Below, in pieces: positions 28,286 to 36,626 of a DNA stretch of 64,000 bases. The notes below the pieces were generated by a model. That model ran no database searches. It was not told where the DNA came from and was given only the letters and a program-made list of their open reading frames with translations. The stretch covers positions 34,365 through 98,364 of the forward strand of contig NZ_JACJVN010000006.1 of assembly GCF_014212015.1 (NCBI RefSeq). The letters run 5' to 3'. The translations under genes and the position numbers were made by a program. The first letter of the stretch is position 1; every line of letters starts with the position of its first letter. This stretch comes from Cohnella lubricantis. GTDB lineage: Bacteria > Bacillota > Bacilli > Paenibacillales > Paenibacillaceae.

Positions 28286-28759
28286 ATGGCAGCGAACGAA
28301 TACTACATGCCTACCCATTGGCGGGTGAAGGGAAATATCTGGGAGATTTACGAGATTTGCTCGGACTTCTTGGACTACCAACGGTGGTGGCCCGAAGTGT
28401 ACTTGCAGATTCAGAAGGGAGACAAGGACAAAGAGACAGGCGGCGAGGTCTACGACATTCTCTCAAGGGGCAAGCTGCCGTACAAGCTGCGCTGGAAGTC
28501 TTGCAAGACGGCCGAACAAGCGCCGCATTCCATCTCCTTGAAGTCTTCGGGAGACTTGGTCGGTCACGGAACATGGATGTTTGAACAGGACGGCGACTAT
28601 GTGAACGTGCAATTCGATTGGTATGTGAACGCCCAGAAGCCGCTGCTCAAATACTTCTCCCCGATTCTCAAGCCGATCTTCACCTCGAACCACTACTGGG
28701 CGATGGCTAGAGGAAGAGAGAGCCTTGAGAGGGAATTGAGGCGTAGGCGCGAGGCTTGA
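28286..28759 (+). CDS. SRPBCC (START-like) family protein
   Basis: 157 residues with the helix-grip pattern of polyketide-cyclase/START-like proteins: a beta strand and a W-x-x-x-Y-E helix at the N-terminus (WEIYEICSDFLDYQRWWPEVYLQ), a run of beta strands, and a long C-terminal helix (NHYWAMARGRESLERELRRR). The start lies 3 bases after the surface-protein stop and its ribosome-binding site (GGAGGGG, 28267-28273) is inside that gene, so translation is coupled. These proteins bind hydrophobic ligands or lipids. Why it is coupled to an exported SLH protein is unclear; there is no signal peptide. Confidence 0.75.
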   Translation: MAANEYYMPTHWRVKGNIWEIYEICSDFLDYQRWWPEVYLQIQKGDKDKETGGEVYDILSRGKLPYKLRWKSCKTAEQAPHSISLKSSGDLVGHGTWMFEQDGDYVNVQFDWYVNAQKPLLKYFSPILKPIFTSNHYWAMARGRESLERELRRRREA

Positions 28760-28871
28760 ACTGTCAGGCTGCAAGTTGCGATTAATCCACTTGACACTCC
28801 GCACTCGCGCGCTTCCTCTAACTAACTGCTTCACACGAAATCCACATAGCACTATCCACCAGTCTAATCTC

Positions 28872-28916
28872 CAAAGAAAAGGAGGTGCAGAGAGTCACAG
28901 CTCCCTGCACCTCCTT
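28872..28916 (-). terminator. Rho-independent terminator of the ABC exporter operon
   Basis: Perfect 12-bp stem (AAGGAGGTGCAG / CTGCACCTCCTT, 28879-28890 and 28905-28916) with a 14-base loop. Read on the minus strand it is followed by TTCTTTGG. On the plus strand the tail is poor, so it serves mainly the minus-strand genes. Confidence 0.85.
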
Positions 28917-28962
28917 CTCCGCTATCACTAGCCGTGCGCTTCCAACAGCCAAGTGCCAGCCC

Positions 28963-30738
28963 CTAAGCTTCCATCTTCTGCGCCGTATACAGCCTGTAGT
29001 ACAAGCCCTTGCGCGCGATGAGCTCGTCGTGCGAGCCGACTTCGGCGATGCCCTTGTCGGAGACGTACATGATGCGGTCGCAGTTCTTCACCGTCGACAG
29101 CCGGTGCGCGATAATGAACGACGTGCGTCCCTTGAGCAGCTCGTTCAGCCCTTGCTGCAGCAGCCGCTCCGTCTTGGCGTCGATCGACGACGTCGCTTCG
29201 TCCAAGATCAAGATCCGCGGGTCCGCCAGCAGCGTCCGCGCGAACGAGATGAGCTGCCGCTGCCCTTGGGACAGCTTCGAGCCGCGTTCGTTGACCTCGG
29301 TGAGGTAGCCCTGCTCGAACTCGCGGATGAACTCGTCGGCGCACACCGTCTTCGCGGCGGCGATGATCTCTTCCTCGGTAGCATCCAGCTTGCCGTACCG
29401 GATGTTGTCGAGAATCGTGCCGGAGAAGATGAAGCTGTCCTGCAGCATGATGCCCATCTGGCTGCGCAGCGACTTCAGCGTCACCTGCGAGATATCGTGT
29501 CCGTCGATGCGAATGCTGCCGCCGGTCACATCGTAGAAGCGGGAGATGAGGTTAACGACCGTCGTCTTGCCGGCCCCCGTCGGTCCGACCAGCGCGATGC
29601 TCTCGCCCGGCTTCACGTCGAAGGAGAGGTTCTCCAGAATGTTAACGCCGGGATCGTAGCCGAACGTGACGTTGTCGAACGTCACGCGGCCCTTCATCTG
29701 CGGCATCTCCGCAGCATCCGGCACGTCGCGGATCGTCACCGGCTCATCCAGCGTCTCGAAGATCCGCTCGAGGTACGCGACGGCGTTGATGAAGCTGTTG
29801 TACAGGTTCGACAGGTTCAGAATCGGCTGCCAGAAGCGGGCTGCATAGCTGCTCATCGCGAGAATGACGCCGAACGTGACGTCCGCGGGGCTTAGCGCTA
29901 GCAGCCCGATCAGATAGATCAGCGCCGTCACGATCGTAGCCAGATTGTCGACCGTGAACGGTATGAGGGCATTGTAGACCATCGCCTTCATCCATTCGGC
30001 CCGGAAGTTCGTCGCCAGCCGCGTGAAGATGCCCTCGTTCCGCTTCTCGCGCGAGAACATCTGCGTCACGCCGATGCCGCTGATGCTCTCCTGCATGTAG
30101 GCGTTCAAGTTGGAGCTCTTGTTCGAGACCGCTTGCCACGACCGGCGCTGCTTCGTCTTGATGAGCAGCATGACGCCAAGGAAGACCGGGAGCCCCGCCA
30201 GCGTGATGAACGAGAGCTTGACATCGACGGCGAACATGAACGCGGCGATGAAGATCAAGTTCACGATCTCGAGAATGAAGTTAATGATACCGTTGGACAG
30301 CACGTCCGAGACCGAGTTGACGTAGTTGACAATCCGGATCAGAATCTTGCCTTGCGGACGGTCGTCGTAATACTTGAACGGCAGCATCTGCAAGTGCTTG
30401 AATAGATCGGTTCGAATCTCGAAAATAATCTCTTGCCCCACGTTCGTCATGATCCGCGAGCGAATCGTCGCGAGCACGACGCTGACGACGATCGTCAGCA
30501 GCATCAGACCGGACCAGCCGATCAGCGCCCCATGCGCCTTCGCCGGAATGATCACGTCGACGACGTGCTGCATGATGAGCGGCGCCGACAGCCCGATGGC
30601 CGCCGACAGCGCGCTCAGCACGAACGCGATGATCATCGGCTTCTTCTGCCGCTTGATATATACCAACGCTCGGCGGAAGTGCTTCATATCGAAGGGAGAC
30701 TCCAGGTTCTCGTCGATGTCGAATTTATTTCTAGCCAT
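28963..30738 (-). CDS. ABC transporter ATP-binding/permease, heterodimer partner with intact catalytic site
   Basis: Half-size exporter of 591 residues: six membrane segments (about 30-320) then a nucleotide-binding domain. It has Walker A GPTGAGKTT, a signature in the variant form KLSQGQRQL, Walker B ILILDEATSSID with the catalytic Glu, and H-loop IIAHRLST. The start overlaps the end of the upstream exporter gene by 8 bases, and the terminator follows at 28916. With its partner it forms a heterodimeric BmrCD/YheI-YheH-type multidrug or lipid exporter: the intact Walker B and His here pair with the canonical LSGGQ of the other subunit. The substrate is unknown. Confidence 0.9.
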   Translation of the reverse strand: MARNKFDIDENLESPFDMKHFRRALVYIKRQKKPMIIAFVLSALSAAIGLSAPLIMQHVVDVIIPAKAHGALIGWSGLMLLTIVVSVVLATIRSRIMTNVGQEIIFEIRTDLFKHLQMLPFKYYDDRPQGKILIRIVNYVNSVSDVLSNGIINFILEIVNLIFIAAFMFAVDVKLSFITLAGLPVFLGVMLLIKTKQRRSWQAVSNKSSNLNAYMQESISGIGVTQMFSREKRNEGIFTRLATNFRAEWMKAMVYNALIPFTVDNLATIVTALIYLIGLLALSPADVTFGVILAMSSYAARFWQPILNLSNLYNSFINAVAYLERIFETLDEPVTIRDVPDAAEMPQMKGRVTFDNVTFGYDPGVNILENLSFDVKPGESIALVGPTGAGKTTVVNLISRFYDVTGGSIRIDGHDISQVTLKSLRSQMGIMLQDSFIFSGTILDNIRYGKLDATEEEIIAAAKTVCADEFIREFEQGYLTEVNERGSKLSQGQRQLISFARTLLADPRILILDEATSSIDAKTERLLQQGLNELLKGRTSFIIAHRLSTVKNCDRIMYVSDKGIAEVGSHDELIARKGLYYRLYTAQKMEA

Positions 30739-32500
30739 TCGCGCTCACCTGCCTCCCGATGCCTTCGTTCTGAAGCATGAACACTTCATAATAATAGCCT
30801 CGCTTCGCCAGCAGCTCGGCGTGCGTGCCCTCCTCGATGATGCGTCCGCTCTCGAGAATAATGATGCGGTCGGCCTTCGCCGTGGTGGAGACGCGCTGGG
30901 CAATGATGATCTTCGTACAGGGGAAATCCAGATCGCGCAGGCTCTGCTGGATGTGCATCTCTGTCTCGAGGTCGACCGCGGACGTCGTGTCATCGAGAAT
31001 GAGGATCGGCCTGCGAACGGACATCGCGCGCGCCAGCGCGATCCGCTGCTTCTGGCCGCCGGACAAGCCGACGCCGCGCTCGCCTACGATGGTGTCGTAT
31101 CCTTCCGGCATCTTGCGGATGAATTCATGCGCAGCGGCGAGCTCGGCGTACCGGACCACTTCTTCTTCGGGCAGATCCGGATCACCGTAGGCGACGTTGC
31201 CGTCGATCGTGTCGGAGAAGAGAAGGACGTCCTGCGTCGCAATGCCGATATTGCCGCGCAGCTCGTCGAGCTCCAGCTCGCGGACGTCGACGCCGTCCAC
31301 CAGCACGCGTCCCTCGGAGACATCGTAGAAGCGCGGAATCAAGCTGATGATCGTCGTCTTGCCCGAGCCGGTGGCGCCCATGATAGCGATCGTCTCTCCG
31401 GGCTTCACGGTGAAGCTGACGTCGTGCAGCACCGTCTGGCTGTCGTATTTGAAGCTGACATGATCGAATTGGATATGACCGTCATAACGCTTCTTGTCCG
31501 CCGCACGATGTTCATTCACGATGTGCGGCTTGGCGTAGTAGATCTCCGCGATCTTGCTCAAGCTGGCGAAGAAGCGCTGGATGTCGTTGATGATGATGCC
31601 GATGTTGCGCATCGGGTTCGAGATGGCCCAGATGAGCGACGAGAATGCTGCGTATTCGCCGAACGTGATGCGGCCGTTCATGACGAAGAAGCCGCCGGCG
31701 ATCATCAGGATCACGTTGAACGCCTGCGCGAACGTCTCCAGATAAGGGAAGTAATCGAGCCAGACGAGGGCCGCGGCCTTGTTCGCCTTCGAATAATTCA
31801 CGTTCTTCTCCGTGAACTTCTCGATCTCATATTCCTCGCGGGCGAATGCCTTAATGACGCGGTTGCCGGCAATGTTCTCCTGCGTCGTCGAGTTCAGCTG
31901 CGACAGCTTCTCGCGGAGGCTGATGTACATCGGGCGAACCCGTCTCGCGAACAGGAAGGCAACGATGAAGATCGGAGGCGCCAGGATGAGCAGCCAGAGC
32001 GTCAGAACGGCATCAATGGTGAAGAAGTAGATGACCGCCGCCACGAAGATCGTCAGCGATTCAATGATCGTCTTGATGATCCACGCCATCGAGTGCCGAA
32101 CCATGTCGAGGTCGCCCGTCATCTTCGTCATCAGGTCCCCGGTTCGGTTGCGATCGTAGTACTCCATGTCTTGGCCCTGAATCTTGTTGTACAGATAGAT
32201 CCGGATGTTGTACAGCATGTTCTGCGAAGAACGCTCGTACTGCATCGTCGTCACGTAGGCCAGACCCGTACGCAGCAGGGAGAAGCCGATCATGCCCAAG
32301 GCAAGCGCGATGAGCAGTCCCCTCTGGTCGATCAGATTCTGGCGCGCATCCTCATTAGAGATGAACGTGTCGATGATGAGCTGGCCGAGATAAGGATTCG
32401 CGATCGTGAGAGCGGAGCCCACTACCGAGAGACAGAGCGCAAGCAGGTACCGCACCCTGTTGCCTTGCAGGTTGTTCCATAACCATTTGATCTCGAACAT
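30731..32500 (-). CDS. ABC transporter ATP-binding/permease, heterodimer partner with degenerate site
   Basis: First gene of the exporter pair, 589 residues, with six membrane segments and a nucleotide-binding domain. Walker A is GATGSGKTT and the signature is canonical (LSGGQKQRIALARAM). Walker B reads ILILDDTTSAVD, so the catalytic Glu is replaced by Asp, and the H-loop reads IIAQRVST, with Gln in place of His. These two changes mark the degenerate half of heterodimeric exporters such as BmrCD or LmrCD. It is translationally coupled to the second gene. The role is likely efflux of a hydrophobic compound; no adjacent regulator is visible. Confidence 0.9.
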   Translation of the reverse strand: MFEIKWLWNNLQGNRVRYLLALCLSVVGSALTIANPYLGQLIIDTFISNEDARQNLIDQRGLLIALALGMIGFSLLRTGLAYVTTMQYERSSQNMLYNIRIYLYNKIQGQDMEYYDRNRTGDLMTKMTGDLDMVRHSMAWIIKTIIESLTIFVAAVIYFFTIDAVLTLWLLILAPPIFIVAFLFARRVRPMYISLREKLSQLNSTTQENIAGNRVIKAFAREEYEIEKFTEKNVNYSKANKAAALVWLDYFPYLETFAQAFNVILMIAGGFFVMNGRITFGEYAAFSSLIWAISNPMRNIGIIINDIQRFFASLSKIAEIYYAKPHIVNEHRAADKKRYDGHIQFDHVSFKYDSQTVLHDVSFTVKPGETIAIMGATGSGKTTIISLIPRFYDVSEGRVLVDGVDVRELELDELRGNIGIATQDVLLFSDTIDGNVAYGDPDLPEEEVVRYAELAAAHEFIRKMPEGYDTIVGERGVGLSGGQKQRIALARAMSVRRPILILDDTTSAVDLETEMHIQQSLRDLDFPCTKIIIAQRVSTTAKADRIIILESGRIIEEGTHAELLAKRGYYYEVFMLQNEGIGRQVSANG

Positions 32501-32818
32501 GGGGTCACCTGTTTTCCATATGGTCTGTTAATTCTGTCAATTGCGTTGCCAAGCTTCCGTTATCCAGTGATAAACAAACGTGATTATACCATAATTATCG
32601 GCAGGTCAAGACCCTAGATGTTGCTTTTTATTTAATCGATTTTGCGGTGTGTGCCGCCCGGAATTAGGAGGGGAATGGAACATTAGAAGATTCTCAATCT
32701 TTTCTAATAAAGAGTGATTTTCCCCGGTATGGCGGCGAATTTTTCCTTCATGGAAAAGTTTAGGTCGGACGAACTATGCTATCGTGAATTTCGAAATACA
32801 ACACATGGAGGGATTCAC
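32501..32818. other. Divergent intergenic region between ABC exporter and NlpC/P60 gene
   Basis: 318 bases with no credible gene. It must hold the promoters of both divergent units. The only structure I see is an A/T-rich hairpin at 32682-32708 (ATTAGA-AGATT, loop CTC, AATCT-TT-TCTAAT, with a 2-base bulge). I could not place a convincing -35/-10 pair, nor recognise a ydaO-type riboswitch although cell-wall hydrolases are often controlled by one. Confidence 0.5.
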
Positions 32819-33568
32819 ATGTCTAGATCCAAGCCAATATTGCGTCAGCTCGCGGCGGTCGGCCTGTGCGCCGCCATTGGGTTCGGAGCTTTAAACATTG
32901 GACAAGCCTCGACGCCGAAGGCAGCTGCTGCAACCGTCTATGAGACGAAGGTTACATATGGAGTGAACCTTCGAGCCAGCGCGAGCACGAGCGGCCGCGT
33001 CATTCGATTGATTCATACGGGAGAGAAGGTCCATGTCGTCAGCCAAGTGAACAGCTACTGGCTGAAGGTGAAGGACCAGAACGGCAACACCGGGTATATC
33101 TCGTCGAGCGACAAGTATACGAACTATAGCGGTTCCTCCTCTTCTTCGAGCTCCTCTTCCTCTAGTTCCTCTAGCAGCAGCTCGAAGGGCGACCAAGTCG
33201 TTGACATTGCGAAAAGCTACATGGGCCGCGTCAGCTACGACTTCGGCACGCGCAACCCTTCCAAGCTCATCTTCGACTGCTCGTCGTTCACGGAATTCGT
33301 CTTCGCCAAAGTCGGCGTCGACTTGAAGTGGGGCACGAAGTATCAGAAGTCGGCCGGCTCCTATGCGAGCAAGAGCAGCTTGAAGAAGGGCGACCTCGTC
33401 TTCTTCGACACGGTCGGCAGCAATAACAAAGTCATCAACCACGTCGGCATCTACATCGGCAGCGGCCAGTTCATCCACGACACGCCGTCCCAGGACGGGC
33501 TGGCGATCAACACGCTGACAAGCGGCTACTGGTCGACGCATTACGTCACCGCCCGCCGCGTACTATAA
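32819..33568 (+). CDS. SH3b - NlpC/P60 cell-wall hydrolase
   Basis: 249-residue exported peptidoglycan endopeptidase. A signal peptide (about 1-38, ending KAAAATV) precedes one SH3b wall-binding domain (about 38-100; VNLRASASTSGRVIRLIHTG). A linker of some 20 consecutive serines follows, then the NlpC/P60 papain-like domain (about 125-249) with the catalytic Cys in FDCSSFTEFVF, His in NHVGIYIG, and the following polar residue region QFIHDTP. Relatives cleave the D-Glu to diamino-acid bond of stem peptides. I start at ATG 32819 because GGAGGG (32807-32812) fits and the signal peptide begins there; the frame is open further upstream. A terminator hairpin follows the stop. Confidence 0.92.
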   Translation: MSRSKPILRQLAAVGLCAAIGFGALNIGQASTPKAAAATVYETKVTYGVNLRASASTSGRVIRLIHTGEKVHVVSQVNSYWLKVKDQNGNTGYISSSDKYTNYSGSSSSSSSSSSSSSSSSSKGDQVVDIAKSYMGRVSYDFGTRNPSKLIFDCSSFTEFVFAKVGVDLKWGTKYQKSAGSYASKSSLKKGDLVFFDTVGSNNKVINHVGIYIGSGQFIHDTPSQDGLAINTLTSGYWSTHYVTARRVL

Positions 33569-33582
33569 CAGTTAGTATTGAT

Positions 33583-33616
33583 TGAGCTGTCCGGATTGTC
33601 CGGGCAGCTCATTTCG
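33583..33616 (+). terminator. Terminator of the NlpC/P60 gene
   Basis: 13-bp stem TGAGCTGTCCGGA / TCCGGGCAGCTCA (one G-U pair) with loop TTG, 15 bases after the stop, followed by a short TTT. Confidence 0.75.
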
Positions 33617-33716
33617 CGTACGCGGGTTGACACCTCGCAGTCCGGTTAATCCGGATAACGCAACTCTCGCATGGGGCCAAAGCCGCAGTTATAATGAGCT
33701 AGAGGTGAGGTGCCGG

Positions 33717-34622
33717 ATGTTCGAACGGCTGATACAGCGAATGGATCGTCATAGCAAGCTGCTCCGAGCATGGGAGCTGAAGGGCGGCGTCTCAGCGCAG
33801 GTGACCGCCTTGGAAGTTCTCCTGTCGAACGGTGAGGTGCGGAAGTTAGTAGTGCGTCAGCATGGTCCAGCGGACGTAGCGCGGAACCCTCATATCGCAA
33901 CGGATGAATACAAGCTGTTGAAGCTGCTGGCCGATACGGACGTCCCCGCGCCAGCCCCTTACGGCGCCGACGAATCCGGCGAGATTCTCCCTTCGCCTTA
34001 TATTGCCATTGAATTCATAGAGGGAGAGACGATCCTCTCTGCCCCAACCCCTAATCAAGCCATTGACCTGTGCAATCAGTTGGCGGCCGCTCTCGCGGCG
34101 ATCCACCAGGCGGATATCTCCTCTCGCGACGTCTCCTACTTGCCGAAGCAGGAGAGACGGTTATCCGAATTCCTGGCGAGAATTCCCGCGGATGTTGCCG
34201 ATATGGCAGAATCCAGCCTTATAAGGGAGGCGTTGCAGCGCATCGAACCGTCGCCGCCAAGGAACAAGGAGACGCTGCTGCACGGCGATTATTGGCCGGG
34301 AAATATGCTGTGGAAGAACGGCCGTCTCGTCGCCGTGATCGACTGGGAAGATGCCGCAATAGGCGATCCGCTCGCCGATCTCGCGAATGCCAGACTGGAG
34401 ATTGCCTGGTCATTCGGGACCGAGGCTATGCACCATTTTACCCGACGCTATCAAGCTCTCATGCCCTGCCTCAACTATACTTCTCTTCCTATCTGGGACT
34501 TGCGCGCCGCGCTGAAGCCCGCGATCCATATGTCCGGTTGGGGCTTGGACGAAGATACGGAGAGGGGGATGCGGGAGAAGCTGGCATGGTTCGTCAAGCA
34601 GGCTGCTAATCGACAAGGTTAG
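33717..34622 (+). CDS. Phosphotransferase family protein (APH-like kinase fold)
   Basis: 301 residues of the aminoglycoside-phosphotransferase/choline-kinase-like family. The catalytic loop is LLHGDYWPGNMLW (Brenner motif) and the metal-binding motif is VIDWEDAAIGDPLADLAN. An N-terminal lobe (VVRQHGPAD; YIAIEFIEGETIL) is present. I start at ATG 33717, just after AGAGGTGAGG, rather than at the upstream open end. Substrates in the family range from antibiotics to sugars and choline. Because a glycan-modification cassette begins 118 bases downstream, phosphorylation of a sugar or amino alcohol is possible, but resistance function is equally undetermined. Confidence 0.8.
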   Translation: MFERLIQRMDRHSKLLRAWELKGGVSAQVTALEVLLSNGEVRKLVVRQHGPADVARNPHIATDEYKLLKLLADTDVPAPAPYGADESGEILPSPYIAIEFIEGETILSAPTPNQAIDLCNQLAAALAAIHQADISSRDVSYLPKQERRLSEFLARIPADVADMAESSLIREALQRIEPSPPRNKETLLHGDYWPGNMLWKNGRLVAVIDWEDAAIGDPLADLANARLEIAWSFGTEAMHHFTRRYQALMPCLNYTSLPIWDLRAALKPAIHMSGWGLDEDTERGMREKLAWFVKQAANRQG

Positions 34623-34636
34623 CGGCCTCTTGGCAT

Positions 34637-34667
34637 TTGGCATGGTCGGATGATTGTCCGATGCCAA
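34637..34667 (+). terminator. Hairpin after the phosphotransferase gene
   Basis: Inverted repeat TTGGCAT-GGT-CGGA / TCCG-ATGCCAA with no U-tract. It could be a weak terminator or an RNA-stability hairpin. Confidence 0.35.
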
Positions 34668-34739
34668 CGGCGTTTAATCGACATACGCTACAGTATGCAG
34701 ACAAGATGATGCGCTCATGGCTAAGGAGGTGGCGTCCCG

Positions 34740-35771
34740 TTGAAGCTTACGTTTCCCATCTTGACCCTCTGCAAGGGCGGCGCCCAACGAATGCTGGCAG
34801 AACTCGTGAACGGTCTTGTCCGCAAGGGACACGACGTGACGATCGTGATGCCTTCCGAAGGCGTGATCGAATATCCAGTCCAGGCCCGCGTCATACAGAC
34901 TACCCGTACGGTTCTGCGAGCCGATGATTTGCCCTCGTCGGACGCGATCGTCTCCAATTATTATTTGACGGTTCCCTTGTCGCAAGCGGCAAGCGAGCAG
35001 GGCAAAGGCCGACACATCCGCCTAAGCATGTGCTACGAGCCGGTCGTGCTTCCGAACAATCACCAATCCTTCCCGACATACTTCGCTACGCAATCGTTAA
35101 TTGTCATCTCTTCATGGCAGCAGAAGCTCATCGAATTATTGCACGGAATCAGAGGGACGGTAGTCCCGGTCGGTCTCGATCCCGTCTTCCGGAATCTGCA
35201 CATTCGCGAGCAGAGCCGGACGATCCGTATCAGCGCCATCGTTCGGGAGCCTGAAGGGTTTGCCTTTCACCGGGATCAGCATTATTTGATGGAAGAGCTG
35301 TACGCGGTGAAGCGGGATTACCCGCATGTCGAGATCGCGTTGATCACCCCGCCGGGCGAGATGTATCGCTCCCCCGCGCTGCAACGGATGAGAGCGACGC
35401 TGCCTTACTTGTTCTATACGCCGGGCGATGATGTCGAGCTCTGCTACCACTACAATCAATCGCATATCTTCGTGACTTCTTCCATCTATGAAGCGGCCAA
35501 CATGCCCGGTCTGGAAGCGATGCGGTGCGGAGCGGCGCTTGTCTCGGCTTATTCCGGAGGCAATACCGACTATGGCCGGCATGGGCACACGTGTCTCGTA
35601 GCCTATCGCCACGAGGGCTCGTTAGGGCAACAGATCCGCTTGCTGCTGAATCGTCCGGAGCTGATGCAGAGCATTGCGGCCGCAGGTGAGCAAGAGTCGC
35701 AGAAGTGGACCTGGGCGCGCAGCGTCAATGCCTTCGATCAGGCGTTAAGAGAGTATCTGTTCAATCGATAA
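34740..35771 (+). CDS. Glycosyltransferase, GT4-like
   Basis: 343 residues with a GT-B fold. The N-terminal domain begins KLTFPILTLCKGGAQRMLAELVNGL, where the GGAQR loop is the acceptor/nucleotide-sugar glycine loop of GT4 enzymes. The C-terminal domain has IFVTSSIYEAANMPGLEAMRCG, the E-x7-E-type donor-binding motif (E-A-x-x-x-P-G-L-E-A-M). The start codon is TTG at 34740 with a strong AAGGAGGTGG upstream; there is no nearer ATG. It heads a run of four genes (this, two sulfotransferases, APS kinase) separated by 19-56 bases. It probably builds the glycan or glycoside that is then sulfated. Confidence 0.85.
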   Translation: MKLTFPILTLCKGGAQRMLAELVNGLVRKGHDVTIVMPSEGVIEYPVQARVIQTTRTVLRADDLPSSDAIVSNYYLTVPLSQAASEQGKGRHIRLSMCYEPVVLPNNHQSFPTYFATQSLIVISSWQQKLIELLHGIRGTVVPVGLDPVFRNLHIREQSRTIRISAIVREPEGFAFHRDQHYLMEELYAVKRDYPHVEIALITPPGEMYRSPALQRMRATLPYLFYTPGDDVELCYHYNQSHIFVTSSIYEAANMPGLEAMRCGAALVSAYSGGNTDYGRHGHTCLVAYRHEGSLGQQIRLLLNRPELMQSIAAAGEQESQKWTWARSVNAFDQALREYLFNR

Positions 35772-35790
35772 GGGAGGTTATGATTCGATC

Positions 35791-36570
35791 ATGTATCCGC
35801 AAGGGCCGATATCGCTGCCGCCCTTCATCTCCAGCTCCGTGCCTAAGAGCGGCACGCACTTAATGCATCAGATGCTCAACGGTATTCCAGGCGTGACGAA
35901 CGACATTAACGATGCGAGCAAGAAGTTCTTCGCCAACAATCCTCCGGCCGGATTCTACGACGATCATTCCCGGCGTCTCGCCCTGCTGCAGCCGAACCAA
36001 TTCGCCATCGGGCATCTGTATTACGAGGATCGTTATGCTCGAATGCTGGAACAGTACAAGCTTAAGCACATTTTCCTCTATCGCGATCCTCGTGACGTGT
36101 TCGTCTCGTTAATCTACTACATCGCCGACAACTGGATTGCGCATCCGCTGCATCCCTACTTCCGTACGAGGTACTTCACGTTTGAGGATAGGGCCGCGGC
36201 GCTGCTTCAGGGGATTCCGGAGTATTCGCTCACATTCGGGCAATATATCACGCTGTTCTACGGCTGGATCCGAGAGCCCAATTGCTTGAAGGTCTCCTTC
36301 GAGCAGCTGATGGTGACGCCTGAACGAAGAAGGGAGACGGTTCTTCGCATCCTGCACTACCTATGGGAAGGCCGTATGCTGCCGATGCCGATGCAGACGA
36401 TGGCCTTCTCGATGGAATCGCGCATTAACAGCACCACCTCTCGCACCTTCCGCAAGGGACTCATCGGGTCGTGGCGTACGGAGTTCAGCGGCAGAATCAA
36501 GCAGCTGTTCAAGCAGAACGCCGGGCAATTGGTGATCGATACGGGCTACGAGAAGACGATGAACTGGTAA
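35791..36570 (+). CDS. Sulfotransferase domain protein 1
   Basis: 259-residue cytosolic-type sulfotransferase. The 5'-phosphosulfate-binding loop is SVPKSGTHLMHQML (Lys19), and the 3'-phosphate-binding motif is HIFLYRDPRDVFVSLIYY, so PAPS is the expected donor. The C-terminal region ends with FRKGLIGSWRTEFSG, matching the RKGxxGDW motif of PAPS enzymes. It is a clear paralogue of the next gene (same motifs in the same positions). It lies 19 bases after the glycosyltransferase, with GGGAGGTTATG upstream. The acceptor is likely a carbohydrate hydroxyl, by context only. Confidence 0.85.
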   Translation: MYPQGPISLPPFISSSVPKSGTHLMHQMLNGIPGVTNDINDASKKFFANNPPAGFYDDHSRRLALLQPNQFAIGHLYYEDRYARMLEQYKLKHIFLYRDPRDVFVSLIYYIADNWIAHPLHPYFRTRYFTFEDRAAALLQGIPEYSLTFGQYITLFYGWIREPNCLKVSFEQLMVTPERRRETVLRILHYLWEGRMLPMPMQTMAFSMESRINSTTSRTFRKGLIGSWRTEFSGRIKQLFKQNAGQLVIDTGYEKTMNW

Positions 36571-36626
36571 TTAGCCTTAGGCTCCGCGGCGAACGGACAT
36601 GCGCTGGTTAGGGAAGGAGGGTTCCA

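Noticed and set aside
28885..32482. Long plus-strand open frames (336 and 702 residues) opposite the ABC exporter genes
   Set aside because: They are antisense shadows of two well-supported exporter genes; their translations are Asp/Arg/Val-rich with no motifs, and they lack ribosome-binding sites.
32501..32818. Possible c-di-AMP (ydaO) riboswitch before the NlpC/P60 gene
   Set aside because: Wall-hydrolase genes often carry one, but I could not find its conserved core here.
33717..34622. Calling the phosphotransferase an aminoglycoside-resistance gene
   Set aside because: Only the broad kinase-like motifs are present; the family includes many sugar and amino-alcohol kinases and the context is glycan modification.
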